Part shown: positions 39,320 through 52,421 of the stretch, piece after piece
How positions within the stretch are numbered: position 1 is the first letter of the stretch
Layout: every line of letters starts with the position of its first letter
Origin: Antedon mediterranea
Lineage: Eukaryota > Echinodermata > Crinoidea > Comatulida > Antedonidae
Direction: 5' to 3'
Length of the DNA stretch: 64,000 bases
Assembly: GCF_964355755.1 (NCBI RefSeq)
Contig: NC_092680.1
Coordinates: 5,247,001-5,311,000, forward strand
Translations under genes and position numbers: made by a program
Notes under the pieces: generated by a model
The model's input: the letters and a program-made list of their open reading frames with translations, nothing else
The model's database searches: none
Told to the model about the DNA's origin: nothing

Positions 39320-41695
39320 ATAAGGTTTTCCACAGTTCTTATAACTCCGTATCAATCTAGGCCTACTTATCTTTTTTTTTTTACAATATCTGCTTTTTTT
39401 CCCAAGCACCATTCATGATTCACATAATATATCTTTGTCATTATTATTACAATGTAATACTAATAACCGTAAAAATAGTTATTGAGCATTGAGTATCGCG
39501 CAGAAATATTACAGGGGGCGCTATGACCGTATTGTTGTCTATTATAGGCCTACACTCAATATTAGACCTTTCAATTGAAAATTATGAATGATTATTTAGT
39601 ATAACAATGTATGTACCAGCATTACTGTTAATACAGCTACAACTTGTATTTCACACTTTTGAAATTGCAAAACTAGACTCGACTCATTCCGCACCTATTT
39701 TTTTAACTTGTCTGGAATGCAGCCGATATTTGAGTAAAGTACTTTTCTTATTTATTAGTGTCTTTATTGAAAGTAAATGAATCTATAAATAGTAAGTTAT
39801 TTAACAATACATCATTTCAATGCGAAATTTATTACCTGTATGCATAATCCACGTTTTAATAAAATAATTTACCGACGAGACAGAAATATCGCCCACTATA
39901 CGATATCAGTCAATGCATTTCTGTTGTTCAATGTTTTGCAATTGTAAATTTGACTTTGACTAAGTCATTAAATTTCGAAAGAATGATACAAATAGGCGAA
40001 AAGAACAAGAACTGAGTGTTTAACGTTACTCATGTTCATAATTCTCTACACGTTTTTAATATTTAGCCAAATCTCAGTAGACGGGTGTAAGATCGTAAAT
40101 CGTATGAAAAAGCAAACACGTTCACTTGTTTGCCGTTAAAAATCCGAATGTCATTTATCATCAATGTTATACGCACGCACGACTAGATGACGGAAGCAAA
40201 TGTAGAATCTTTAATCATGATTTAGCATGCGTTCTTTATGCATACAAATAAGGAGTAATTATACTCCGACCTTTGACCTATGTAAATAAATACCGAGCAG
40301 ATTTTTAAATTATGGAATAAGCAATCTTGTAATCGAATTGAAAGGCACGTTTACGTATACATAATCTAATTGGACATTCACATAAAGTTCGTCTCAACTC
40401 GTACGCTGCATATAGTCTACACATACATTTTCTTTATTTAATTATTTTGTTGAGATTGTGGATGGAATTAAATAATTTTAGGCCTACTATTATTCACATT
40501 TTAAAGCTGCTATAGGCCTACAGTTAGGCATGAATTAATGCAGTCGTTCTTCGATGCCCTGTGTCTATTTGATAGGCCTATACTAATAGCACTGATGGTT
40601 CAGTTTAGTTTTTCCCACACATCATATTAGCGTTTATTTTCATTTAATTATTTATTAATTTTCTTGCAACATGGAGTATAAATTGTAGGTTATTCACAAA
40701 TACAATAAATATTCCATTCCACCCATTCCTTCGTTTGTTGGTTGTCCGTTTCTCTGCTAAGCCACGGCCAGACGTTGGAGAATAACTTACCAATTTCCAA
40801 TCCTTTTTTAATGAAATTCAACTGCGATTTTCTAATGTATTTTCATAACGTTTGTATATTTCAATATAGAAAGTTGAGTTGAGATTTAATTGTCCATTTT
40901 TACTTTCGAAGACATCTTTACAGAGTTGCTATCAATTTGCTGTGATAGATACCTATGGAACGCCGTTGCGTAAACGGCGTTCCATAGATACCGGCATTTT
41001 CAACAATTTATTCATTTCTTGGGTTTATAATAAACTTAATACTTTTGTATAATTTAGAGAAATTTACCGTGACGACTGACCACAAAGTTGCGTGTAGAAA
41101 GCTTGTTTGAGGTTGGAGAACCATTGTTCTGGGCCTTGGCGGACACCTGGTGAATTTTTTGTTTAAAACAATATTCCTCTACCCCTTTTGTATAAAAAGA
41201 TTACAATTTATACAAACACACTATACATATTTATATAGTTTATTATACTTTTCGAATGCTGATTTATTATATTTAATAGTCTAACCACAATCATTTTGTT
41301 TAGACACCAAATAGAATTTGCAGATAAATGAATAAAAAAAGACAAAAACGCCCGAGGAATTAAACTGAAACTAACTAATGAAATAGTATCTGTGAGATGG
41401 TACGATGTTTTAACATTATCTTACAATAACAATAACATAATTTTCTTTCGATTCCAATTCCCATAATGTCATAACTTTTATCCATAATGTCTGTCATATG
41501 ATGCATGAAAGATAAAAGATATTATATATTATTTATGTCACAATGTTAACAGAAGAGAAACCACCGATAAGAAATAATAGGCCCTACAGTAGGCGTGAAA
41601 AAAAAGTATAATCGCCCCAAACAAGATTTGAACTTCGAATCTTCTAGGCCTATATGCAGACAGACTTCGGATGATTAGATGATATCATGGATATG
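39320..41695. other. Non-coding stretch between microsatellite 1 and SINE
   Basis: No gene is seen. The one clear structure is a perfect 15-bp stem, 5-nt loop hairpin at 40953-40987. TAGGCCTA words recur (39359, 39547, 40489, 40514, 40574). Confidence 0.5.
40953..40987. repeat. Perfect hairpin, 15-bp stem
   Basis: CTATGGAACGCCGTT and its exact complement are separated by GCGTA. The stem is unusually GC-rich for the locality. It may be a transposon end relic or a structured element. Confidence 0.85.
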
Positions 41696-41697
41696 GA

Positions 41698-41952
41698 GTG
41701 GAGCTGTGGATTGGTGGTTATGATGCTTGGCTACCAATCTAAGGGTCCTGGGTTCAAGTCCTGTCATATGTCAGGGTTTTTTTCTCATGACAATTTACAA
41801 CTCCACTCCCAAAGACTTAATAATAAGTCTTTGTTTATGTAGAGAATCTTGTGTATATGTTTGTCTTGTGAAATTATTAAATAGTTTATCCATCCTGTAA
41901 TTGGCGGGTTACTCGCTGTTGGATGAGTATGAAATAAATAAATAAATAAATA
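41698..41952 (+). mobile_element. tRNA-derived SINE with AAATAAATAAAT tail (copy 1)
   Basis: The tRNA-like head has an A-box region GTGGATTGGTGGTTATG and a B box GGGTTCAAGTCC (41750-41761). It is followed by a shared body (TTTACAACTCCACTCCCAAA) and a tail of AAAT repeats. A second copy lies on the minus strand at 57045-57219. Confidence 0.8.
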
Positions 41953-42672
41953 GGCCTACGGTACCGTATGTTATTATAATAATAAATAAATTATTATTAT
42001 GATAATTATTTCTTATTATTGGTAGGTAATTAATAATGAAGATGACATTCAGGATTGATGCCTAATATGATACGTATGACGTCACTGGTAACTAAAACAA
42101 TAATTATTTGTTAGAGTGTTAAAATACAAAGTACTGTATTCTTTTCAATGAACTTCTGCACTTTCTCTTTTGCTTTTTGTCTGTGCACTTTTAATGAAAA
42201 CACATTTTTAAAGAGGCATGTATCACTTTGTAAACTATAAAGTGAGTCATTTTGATATGTTATAAATGGTACAGTATCTGTACCGTCCCTTTAAGACAAA
42301 AATGTAATATTAATATTAACATACACAGTAGGTCTATACAAATGAAGTATTTTATAATCATAGGCCAATATATTATTGCAAAACATGTAGGCCTACAGCT
42401 GTACTGAGGTGTTTCTTATTTATATTCATATTTCGTAGTCTTAATTAATAATAAATAAATAGGCCTACTACAGCTGAGGAGTTCGTGTTTTAAATGCTCC
42501 GTTCATAAGTGATTTACGCACGTGTGGCGTTTACAGGCGCCGATATAATAATTGTTGCACGTGGTTGGTTTGATCACTTAGAAATCAGTAAACAAAAGGT
42601 ACCGTAATACTACTCCATTTATATTAATTATTATTTAAGATTAATGTTAACAACAGGAACAGTCATAGTCTA

Positions 42673-42716
42673 AAGCTCTGTCTACACTAGTTTGAAAAAA
42701 GTGTGATGTGCCCAAA
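42673..42716 (-). mobile_element. Foldback MITE copy F, left end only
   Basis: AAGCTCTGTCTACACTAGTT, then GAAAAAAGTGTGATGTGCCC, after which the similarity stops. Confidence 0.75.
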
Positions 42717-43756
42717 AAAGACAAAAACTACAGACTAGTTATACTTTAGGCCTATACCATGCTTTTATACTAGACATAATTAGTCTGGTATAAAAGACCA
42801 CAATGTAAAACAGGTTTTTTTGTCTGATGTTGAAATCCTGGATATGTTACTAAATATGTTAAAATAATAAAAATGGTATAAAGTAAATTGATTGATTGAT
42901 TGTATAGCTGCCCAATTTATGCTTATAGGCCTACCTGTATCTCAATTTCTGCATCTAAGTTAATTATGACGTCATTTAATCAGGACAATTTAATATAACA
43001 CGTGCAAAATTAAGACAATAACGCGTTTTGATTCAGAATCGATGTTGATTACATCACGCCCCCAATTCCATATTCATTGCTCGTGCACCTGTGTAAATAC
43101 ATAGAAAATTGAATTCGATTAATTGCCGTATCAGTCTAATAAATTTCATTCAACGTGTCGTGCGGTACCTCATTGATGGAACTGTTATTAGAAACACGCA
43201 TCAACCATTATTCCTGTATGCATCCACATCAAAAGTGTGTTGTAAACAATTGTATTGAAAATTACAATTAAAATATCAACGTTCCTTTATGAAGTGGACC
43301 AATGCCACAGAATGAATACACCCCATCTTATTCTTGAACCTCCGCCGCCAATTAAAGATGCACTTTGTATTTTTCTTTTTTCTGTAGGCCTACAGACAAA
43401 TTAAAAAAAAAAACCCGAAGAACAGAAAAAGTAAGATAGTTCGGTGACAGCATCACATTCAAACGAAAGGGGATGTTTTGTTTTCATCTGTTTTTTTACT
43501 GGAAATTGATCATGCATGTTGTTCTTTGATGAACATTGAATAATGCTATCATTATTTTTGTCGATTTGTTGAACTGTGCGTAATTCGCACGAGTTTGCGA
43601 ACTGTACCGGTAAATCACAAACTCTGTTACCAAGCCTCTCACCAACCAATATGTTTATATTTATTTATTGATAATGTCATTTTGGAAGTGTTTTTTTTTA
43701 ATTGTTAAAAATGTTTTTACTCGCACTAGTTAAGCTGTGCTCGAGTTATTGGTAAT

Positions 43757-43980
43757 CCGATGTTCCTCTTCGATATAACTCCGATAAATGGCAGGGCTAT
43801 ATCGGATGTAACGTTTAGTTCATATCCATTTGAACGCACGACGGGTTAAATCATATTAGATTTAATTAACTCTCGTATTCCTCCATATTGTTAACTCCGA
43901 TGTTCCTCTCCGATAACTCCGATAGCCCTCAGGGCTATATCTGATGTAACGTATAGTTCATATCCATTTAAAAGCACGAT
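43757..43980. repeat. Two diverged direct repeats, about 150 bp apart
   Basis: CCGATGTTCCTC, AACTCCGATA, CAGGGCTATATC, GATGTAACGT and TAGTTCATATCCATTT occur in the same order near 43757-43840 and 43907-43980. This may be two units of an old satellite or part of a mobile element. Confidence 0.75.
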
Positions 43981-46196
43981 ATAGGCCTATTTAACTCCGA
44001 AAGAGAAGAGTGTGTAAGAATGATTTTTTCCCGCATGAATGGCACCATTTTTACCCACGTGCGCGTGACCCGTGTCCCTTCCTATGTTTTAGTGCACCAT
44101 ACTTAGTCTTTTGTTTGTGCTTATTTTGTTTTTCGTTGATGAAAATAATACCATTTCCATCATTGAAAATGTACACCAATAGGATAGCTATGAACAATAC
44201 GAAGAACAATATGCAGTTGACTCGCTGGAGTTATTAGTTTCATGGCAAAATGTATGTGGTTTCAGTATTACAATTGAATCGATAATACTGTTTCCAAGTC
44301 TTTAAACACCTTACAATGATATCGGATGAGCCGCAAAATAAATGACAACAACTTCATCAATATTTAATTAAGGTGAAGACACCGGAACACGTTTGGATAT
44401 TAACAATTGATAACTTAACAGTTTCAAATGTCAAAAATTGCGATTTATTTAAGATTCAATAGTCTATAATATTATGCTGTACCTGTACCATCACAAAAAA
44501 AGTAATTTCAGTCTATAGTAAGTAATACATTTGAGACAATGGGTAGTTTAAACGGGTAAACTCTTCCACGTGCTGACGATATTGCGATTGAGAGTATCGA
44601 TATCAAATTTAAAGTTCTATCTCAATTGTACTGTATTCCTTGCAACTTTCATCAGTGATTACATTTGTAATGCAGATTACTGTTAGTGTTACAACATTCT
44701 CGTTGGCCACATTTGTATGTAACGGACTTATGTTTATATGTTTATACTTTATTTTAATATTTTATCGAAAATAATTAGATTCTCTTCAGAGTAAACAAAA
44801 GATGAACAACAAGTGGCTTCATATCGATATTAATATAAATATTACTTTGACTTTTATTATAGATATAGTTTGAGTAGTAAAGTAGCCTAGTAAAGCCACT
44901 CATCATATAGGTATTAATGCCAGGATCGATATGAGGAATGCATTATACGCACGAATCTTAGACAACAATATCAAGCCAATAAAAAAAAATAAAGACTATA
45001 AAGTAAACATTATGATTTAAAATAATTGCCTACGTTTTGTCTTTGAATCAAGTTTAGGTAGGCATATTGTCAAGCATGTAGCCTATTTTTACACCCATCC
45101 CTTCCCGCGGAAGCCCTAACTTTATTTATATTTTGAGGCTGTTGAGGCTTGGAACTAAAGAGTTACGGTGCGGATGAAAAAAAAGATAGGAAGGTGGTGT
45201 TTTGGATTATTCCCACACAGGATTATAAAATGCCTAGCGCTCAGTCACACTCATGTGGATGACCATCTCTATACCACAGCTGCTTGGCTTTTGTTTACAG
45301 CATTTTACATAATCCTTCAACACTTGTAACCATATTATATTTGCTTTAAACTTGCTAATCCGAAATAAGTGCGACTGGGAAAACTATGAATTTGATCTTG
45401 TATGTAATATCAATTGATGATGTTTGATTTTCGCATTAGAAACAAGTAAATCGATGCCAATCAAAAGAGATTTGTGTCACAGACACCTGGTAAAGTACCA
45501 AGAGGTTTATTAGGGAATTATCAGGGACCATGTCGAAATTATTCTATTACTGCAGTAACTGCATCTACTCACTGATTTTTTTTTTAAATGTAGAACTGTC
45601 ACTGCAGTAAACAAATTGTATCTTTTAAATAGTGGTACTGACACAGGTTAAAGAAAACGAGATGAAGTTTGAAGATTTGACATGACAAATTTTCATATAA
45701 TTTTGTATAAAAGAAAAAGAAGTATTGAAAAACGAAATTCGTGTAGGCCTAGGCCCATGTGAATATAAATATGAATGATAAGGAAGACATGATATTATGA
45801 TGGTCGTATATCAGATTTTGACTACTTCTGTTTCACACATACAAATAATTTTTTTTTTTTTTATTAATATTCCATGATAAGTAACTGGATATCTTGGGTA
45901 TGTTTCCGGCGCACCTGTACGGTTTCCAAGCCTGTTATCCGCTTTAACAATCGCAATATCCTGTCACTGAGAAGTATAGATTTCAATTGAGAAACAAGCA
46001 GGAGTCATAGATTAAATGAGAGTTAATTAACTTGAACCAATCAGTGGAATTAACATGCTTGACGTAACGCTGCACGACTACAAACAAGTGTTTGTGAAAC
46101 AAAGGACACCACTTAGGTTGAGATCGACTGATGTTTATTGTTATTAATTATTTGTATTAAATATTTATTGTTTTATTCTTATTCCGTATTATTATG

Positions 46197-46290
46197 CATT
46201 GCCATCATATTGATACTCTTGTAAGTCTATACTATAGGTTATACATTGCCATCATATTGATACTCTTGTAAGCCTATACTATAGGCTATA
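46197..46290. repeat. 47-bp tandem duplication (2 units)
   Basis: Units at 46197-46243 and 46244-46290 begin CATTGCCATCATATTGATAC and differ at two positions only. A C12 run follows at 46309-46320. Confidence 0.92.
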
Positions 46291-46377
46291 CATTAAATCA
46301 TGAAGCAACCCCCCCCCCCCACCCTTTTTCCTGGAGTGCCCTTTTCAAACAGAGTAAAATCAAACATGCCTATGTCT

Positions 46378-46645
46378 CATCAACATCGACTTCATCATCA
46401 TTCTCATCATCATCATCATCGTCATTCTCATGATAATGATCATCATCGTCATCGTCATCATCAGCATCGTCATTCTCATCAACATCATCGTCATTCTCAT
46501 CAACATCATCGTCATTCTAATCATTCTCATCATCGTCATTCTCATCAACATCATCGTCATTCTCTTCATCATCATCATCATCATTCTCATCATCATCATC
46601 ATCATCATCGTCGTCGTCGTCATTTTCATCATCATCATCATTCTT
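46378..46645. repeat. CAT/ATC microsatellite 2
   Basis: Imperfect CAT repeat with a secondary period, CATCGTCATTCTCATCAACA, seen several times. Histidine-, isoleucine- or methionine-rich open frames here are repeat artefacts. Confidence 0.95.
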
Positions 46646-47276
46646 TTTTTTGTCTTGTGTGAGTTCTTCTCACGTTTATTTAAATTCTCATTGATGAATA
46701 TAATATATACATATAAGTACATTTGTGACAACTAAAAGTAAGTGTTTAGAGTAGTTAAAATACAGGTATATTTACATAATAAGATGCCAGAATTCAGTAT
46801 TAACCATATATTTTCTCATTTAAAATTTTAGATACGATGTTAATTAAAATGTAGAAATGAAAAATGGCGGTAAAATACATGATTAAAATTTTCTTGTTAA
46901 ACTATCTTATTTGTGTTCTTATTTGTGTTCGAGTAGAGAGGCTATAAACTCAGGGGACGAAAATGTAGTATCCTCCCTGTTCACCAAGATAAGATGGATG
47001 GAATGAAAAAAAGAGGAATGCAATAGGTTGAAAGTTAGTTATTTAGAATGATAGCATGAAATGGTATATTTAATGAAAACCGTAAGGTTAGAGTCCATAC
47101 ACTGTGCAAGTCCAAGATGCAATTTTGGCTCTGTGTGTATGTGAGACGCTTCATACCCGATGTCATCTTAGTACAACTACTACTTACAATTTGTATTTAC
47201 GGTATAACATATTGCAAATATATAAAAATATAATAGAAGTATATATATTGAACAAATACACATACCTATAGATTAA

Positions 47277-48312
47277 ATTCTCATCAACATCAACATCATC
47301 GTCATTTTCATCAACATTATCATCATCGTTATTCTCATCATCGTCATTCTCATCAACATCAACATCATCGTTCTCATCATCATCATCATAATCATCATCA
47401 TCGTCATTCTCATCATCATCGTCATCATCGTCATTCTCATCATCGTCATTCTCATCAACATCAACATCATCGTCATTCTCATCATCATCGTCGTCATTCT
47501 CATCATTATCATCATCGTCAGTCTCATCATCATCGTCATTCTCATCATCATCATCATCGTCGTCGTCATTCTCATCATTTTCATCATCATCATTCTCATC
47601 AACATCATCGTCATTCTCATCAACATCATCATCATCGTTATTCTCATCATCGTCATTCTCATCAACATCAACATCATCGTTCTCATCATCATCATCGTCA
47701 TCATCATAATCATCATCATCGTCATTCTCATCATCGTCATTCTCATCAACATCATCGTCATTCTCATCATCATCGTCGTCATTCTCATCATTATCATCAT
47801 CGTCATTCTCATAATCATCATCATCATCATCGTCATTAATCAACATCATCATCGTCATTCTCATCATCATCGTCATCATCGTCATTCTCATCATCGTCAT
47901 TCTCATCAACATCAACATCATCGTCATTCTCATCATCATCGTCGTCATTCTCATCATTATCATCATCGTCAGTCTCATCATCATCGTTATTCTCATCATC
48001 ATCATCATCGTCGTCGTCATTCTCATCATTTTCATCATCATCATTCTCATCAACATCATCGTCATTCTCATCAACATCATCATCATCGTTATTCTCATCA
48101 TCGTCATTCTCATCAACATCAACATCATCGTTCTCATCATCATCATCGTCATCATCATAATCATCATCATCGTCATTCTCATCATCGTCATTCTCATCAA
48201 CATCATCGTCATTCTCATCATCATCGTCGTCATTCTCATCATTATCATCATCGTCATTCTCATAATCATCATCATCATCATCGTCATTAATCAACATCAT
48301 CATCGTCATTCT
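47277..48312. repeat. 1-kb CAT/ATC microsatellite 3 with 451-bp higher-order duplication
   Basis: About 1,035 bp of CATCATCGTCATTCTCATCA-type variants. The pattern from 47401 recurs 451 bp later (47401-47861 against 47852-48312), with only about one difference noticed (GTCATT against GTTATT at 47992). This shows a recent duplication of a whole block rather than simple slippage. Long Asp/Asn/Glu-rich or Met-rich minus-strand open frames follow from the repeat; they have no flanking gene structure. Confidence 0.93.
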
Positions 48313-48319
48313 TATCAGT

Positions 48320-51300
48320 CGCACTCTTTATCCTTGATCATCACCATCGCCATTGTTGTTGTCATTATCAGCACCACCATTATTTTGTTTTCATATCTTA
48401 TTTTGAAAAGATAAATTGTGATTGTTTTGAATGAAATGATACCAAATAGTTTCAGTTTGATGTGATAGCTTCAATTCTGGCTGTTTTATTTGTTATTTTT
48501 TTTCATTCTTTCTGGTATGTATTATGACATTTCAGTACCAAAATAATTTAATGTAAAACATGTTATCAGAACAGTGAAATGAATCTGTATAATTTTTAGT
48601 TATGAAAACTCCACAAGGACTTAGCATACACAATTTTTGCAGAGCTATTTTAGAAAAAAGTGCAGATAATCGAGTAAATTCCATGTTATAGCAATTTCTA
48701 AAAATTTATTTTCTTTGTTAGCTTAAATTTATTCATAGAAAAGTAGTGGCCATGATATTCTCCTTCAAATCAGTACTTGGGACAGAAAAGCATCGAATTT
48801 AACATCACGCCCTTCGCTCTTCATTAGACATTCAAATACAACGCATGCTTAATAATCACTTAAAACACGCGAAGACTAAGTGCGTTTCCATAGCGATCGA
48901 TCGAGCTCTTCGAATCCACTGATTGGATTTTATTAGCGGTAAATGAGTTTCGACTCGCAATAACGGAAATGAATGATCATACAGATTGCTGCACGTGTTC
49001 AAGATATAGTTTGAAACGATCTTTTATGCCTAGGCTAAAATAGTTATCAAAGCAATTCGGCATTCATCCTTTGTCTGGGAACAATGCACTATAGTATCCA
49101 GCATTGTCCGCGTTAATCAAGAAATGGGTCATAATTGTAATATGTCGTTTATCCATATTGTTAAAAATTCCCGCAATGTTTTTGTATTGTTGATGTTATT
49201 ATTAATGAATTGGCCTTGCGCACGATCTCATATTATTTTGTCTTACCGAAGCATGATCAACTAAGATGCATTACTTTAATTTGAATTTAGATGAATTAGA
49301 AGTAGTAGCATGAAAACATTAAAATGTAGAGTTTTAATAGTTGGATGTGAAGGTCTTGAGACCAATTTAACTACCCTTATATTATATTATTATTTTTCCA
49401 TATACAATGTTTCGCTTAATAAAAACACAGATTCATGTAACATTAATGTTTATAGACTGTGAAAGCATATGCTTAACATAACTGTTTATCGACGTTTCTG
49501 TGAAATCATATAACCATCTTAAAAATGTTAACATTGTATGGAATTGTTATTCTTAAAAATCAATGCCCTTTGAAATTGTTTTCAAAATAGATTATCACAG
49601 TATTTGAAACTATTTATTATTATTAATCTGTTGATGTTTAGTTTTTGTTTTCATAAGTCTAGATTGTGTTATTACCTACGGCAATAAGAGATGTTGAGTT
49701 TTGCTTTGTCTCTGAGACTACAGCTAAGCCAAAACCTAATTTCAGTTTTTCCTAATAATTCCAGTTTTCTTTGCATAATGCAAGTTGCACTTGTACGGTA
49801 GACGTATTGTAGAGTTCTGTTATTCAATTCAATACAACTTAATTATCCCAAACTGGGTAATCCATTTGGTGGTGATACAAAAAACCATAAAATACGTTAA
49901 CAAAACAAGCACAATCATCATCATAAACATCTAAAATATGTTACAATAAACTAGAAACAAATAGCACACCAATAAAATTCATAAAGAAGCCTTAAAATGC
50001 CATTAAAAAATTACAGAGGTTTTTATTATTAGAAAGCAATATCTTCTTGAGTGCCATTGTATAGGTAATGTTTCACAATGGTACGATTATTTTGAAATCA
50101 CAGGCAACATAATTCGATTTACACACAATGTTTTTAATAAATAAAACCTTTGGCAGAGAGAGAAATGAGAGTATAGAAAAGTGAGCTTTTTTGTGAAGAA
50201 ATATTTTACATTGTAAGTGTAATGCGTTCATTAATTTCAATTCAATCTCAGTATGTGTCTATTATAAACATGGAAGAGTAAATGTTTTCTATGGAAACAA
50301 AAACTTGTTGAACATCTCTTTCTTGATAAACAACCTTATTTTCTTGTGGGTTCCTTACAAGAGAATGTCCCATAATGGATTTTATTTCACAGTTTCCGTC
50401 TCATTAAACTCCGTCTACTCTTCAAACTTTATGTGACAAAAACATGTGATGTGCACATAAAACATCATATCACTACCATATTTAAGCATTACCGTACTTA
50501 TTATACCATTTGGGCATCACATCATATTTTCTTTGTCAAACTAGTTTGATAGTGTAGACATAGCTTTAAGGTTGTGAATCAATGGGCACAGATTTTGCTA
50601 CAAATGATTACAAACTAAGACAGTAGATAGAGACAAAGGTCGGATACATTACATGCTTTACTACGAAGTATACCAGCCTATGTTTTAAAAAATGGTGAGA
50701 ACACGAGTAAGGTTGTATTATTAAAACCAGCAAAACACAGTATAAATTAAAATTTAATTATAGACGGTATGCCTGAAATAATACTACACACTAAAATGAT
50801 ATAGTGGTGCTTATTTTACTTATTTAATTACATTATGATATGGTAATACGTGAAATATGCTGGTACATGAACAATTCATGTTTATTGTTAAAAGAAAGTA
50901 CGGGCATGTAAAACAAATAAATTTTAATATTAATTTATTGTAATTTACTTAGTTTAAACATAGGGTACTGCTAACGGAATAATAGTCTTCATAATTATGC
51001 TTTTAATTATGTCAAAACAGCTCAATAAAAGTGGGGGCTAATCCCTGTTACACAGCTCTCTGTTGTTCAACGTAATAATCCATGGTAGGAATATAAATAC
51101 CGCCACCTAGCGGTGGTAGAGGAGGATTGTGAAAGTGCACGAAACGTAGATATAGGCGCGGCCCAATCGAAATATTAAATAAATATTTACAATTAATAAT
51201 TAAACCTAATTCAACACTATATGATGTAGGGTTATTATAACCCTACATAATATTAATGTATACCACTGAGATAAAAGTTGACTGTGCCGGAGCAGAATTT

Positions 51301-51860
51301 AGGTCTATCTAATTGCAGAGAAAACCATTATTTCTGTAGGCCTATTTATTATGACATTATTTAGGGGATCTAAAAGTAAATTTGATATTAAAAAAATAAT
51401 ACAAACGGTTTCGTAGGCGCGCGCCCGAGTCTCTGATTTCTTCATACTCGATAAATAATGGTAACATTTTCTAGGCCACAATGAACAATATTGTTTTCAC
51501 CGATTCCATCCCTGACAAAAATAATTTGTTTTGCACAACCAAGCAGCATGCGCTAGCAAGCAATATATATATATATATAATAATAAATCAATGCTTTATT
51601 TTAATTTATATTTTTATTTTGTAACAGAGTGCCGCTGAATTGATTAAAAGGGAATACTTTTTGCCATCTTAGAGAATTTTCAATTAGTACCTAATTGATA
51701 TTAATAATTATTATTATTATCATATGAATAGTAAACATAATTAAGTTGATACTAATAAAAATAGAAACTAAAAAAAATATCATTTTTATTGTTTAAAATG
51801 ATTGTAACTTGTAGTGAATATAGTATTTAATAGACAATAAGTGACCAATCAATTTATGAT
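48320..51860. other. Non-coding stretch upstream of ARFRP1
   Basis: AT-rich DNA with no recognised exon. The segment around 49820-49985 starts ATTCAATTCAATACAACTT and may be a retroelement end. One foldback element copy lies at 50404-50567. Confidence 0.5.
50404..50567 (+). mobile_element. Foldback MITE copy G
   Basis: A complete but diverged copy. The left arm CTTTATGTGACAAAAACATG and the right arm TTTGTCAAACTAGTTTGATA surround a centre longer than usual. Confidence 0.85.
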
Positions 51861-51864
51861 AAAT

Positions 51865-52035
51865 AATGCAAAAGAGGGCGATCGACCATGATCTATAATG
51901 GATTTTTTTTATAAACGCGATGAGAAATATGACGCGTTTAGCTACACGACACGACGCGACGCGACGTGAATTGCTTCATTTGAACACGTTGAATTGAATG
52001 AATGATGTGGTGGTGTGGACGTGGATCAAGTTGAA
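51865..52035 (+). promoter_or_regulatory. Presumed ARFRP1 promoter region
   Basis: A local rise in CpG. AGAGGGCG lies at 51873-51880, GACGCG at 51931, and a 5-bp tandem of ACGAC/GCGAC at 51946-51965. A CTAGGCCTAG tract follows, and then an acceptor-like TTTTTTTAAAG just before the coding exon, so a 5'UTR intron is possible. The transcription start is not resolved. Confidence 0.35.
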
Positions 52036-52039
52036 TAAA

Positions 52040-52330
52040 ATACGCCTAGCCTAGGCCTAGCATTAGCGTTTGCTGCCTTGTATGTAGCCTAGTAACATAC
52101 TTAGCAGTTAGTGGAAGTGCCCTCTCTAGACTACTAATAGGCCTAGGCCTAGTGCCAATTCCATCTAGCTAACCCTAGCTAGTAGTAGCCTAGGCCTAGT
52201 AGGTTAAGTGAGGATCCAAGTGAGGCTAGTTAGGCCCTGGTGGGCCTAGGCTAGGCCCTAGCTAGGCATAATAACATAGGCCTAGAGGAATTACTATTAG
52301 TATTGTATTGGCATTTAGGCCTAAAAATTA
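52040..52330. repeat. CTAGGCCTAG-rich tract upstream of ARFRP1
   Basis: Dense overlapping CTAGG/GCCTAG words, the same low-complexity class as 1-115 and 56215-56515. Confidence 0.85.
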
Positions 52331-52421
52331 TATTAAAATTATTACTACTAATGAATAACAAAAATGTGTTTTCATGTTATCGTTAATTAAGTTATTATTT
52401 TTTTAAAGATACGAAAACAAA

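Larger units (their letters stand above)
41953..46375. other. Non-coding stretch with small repeats
   Basis: No gene is supported. It holds CRE palindromes at 42077 and 42968, a foldback-element fragment (42673-42716), a diverged direct repeat (43757-43840 and 43907-43980) and a 47-bp tandem duplication (46197-46290). A small inverted repeat, TTTTATACTAGAC with GTCTGGTATAAAA, lies at 42762-42794. Confidence 0.5.

Noticed and set aside
41698-41770. Possible functional tRNA gene
   Set aside because: A and B boxes are present but no cloverleaf with an acceptor stem can be drawn, and the sequence continues into a SINE body with a second copy at 57 kb.
46300-46735. Histidine-, isoleucine- and methionine-rich open frames on both strands
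   Set aside because: They arise from the CAT repeat in different frames.
47184-48324. Minus-strand open frames of up to 367 codons, rich in Asp/Asn/Glu and Met
   Set aside because: They lie wholly in the CAT/ATC microsatellite; any frame is open there, and the 451-bp duplication repeats the same composition. No promoter, splice or family evidence.
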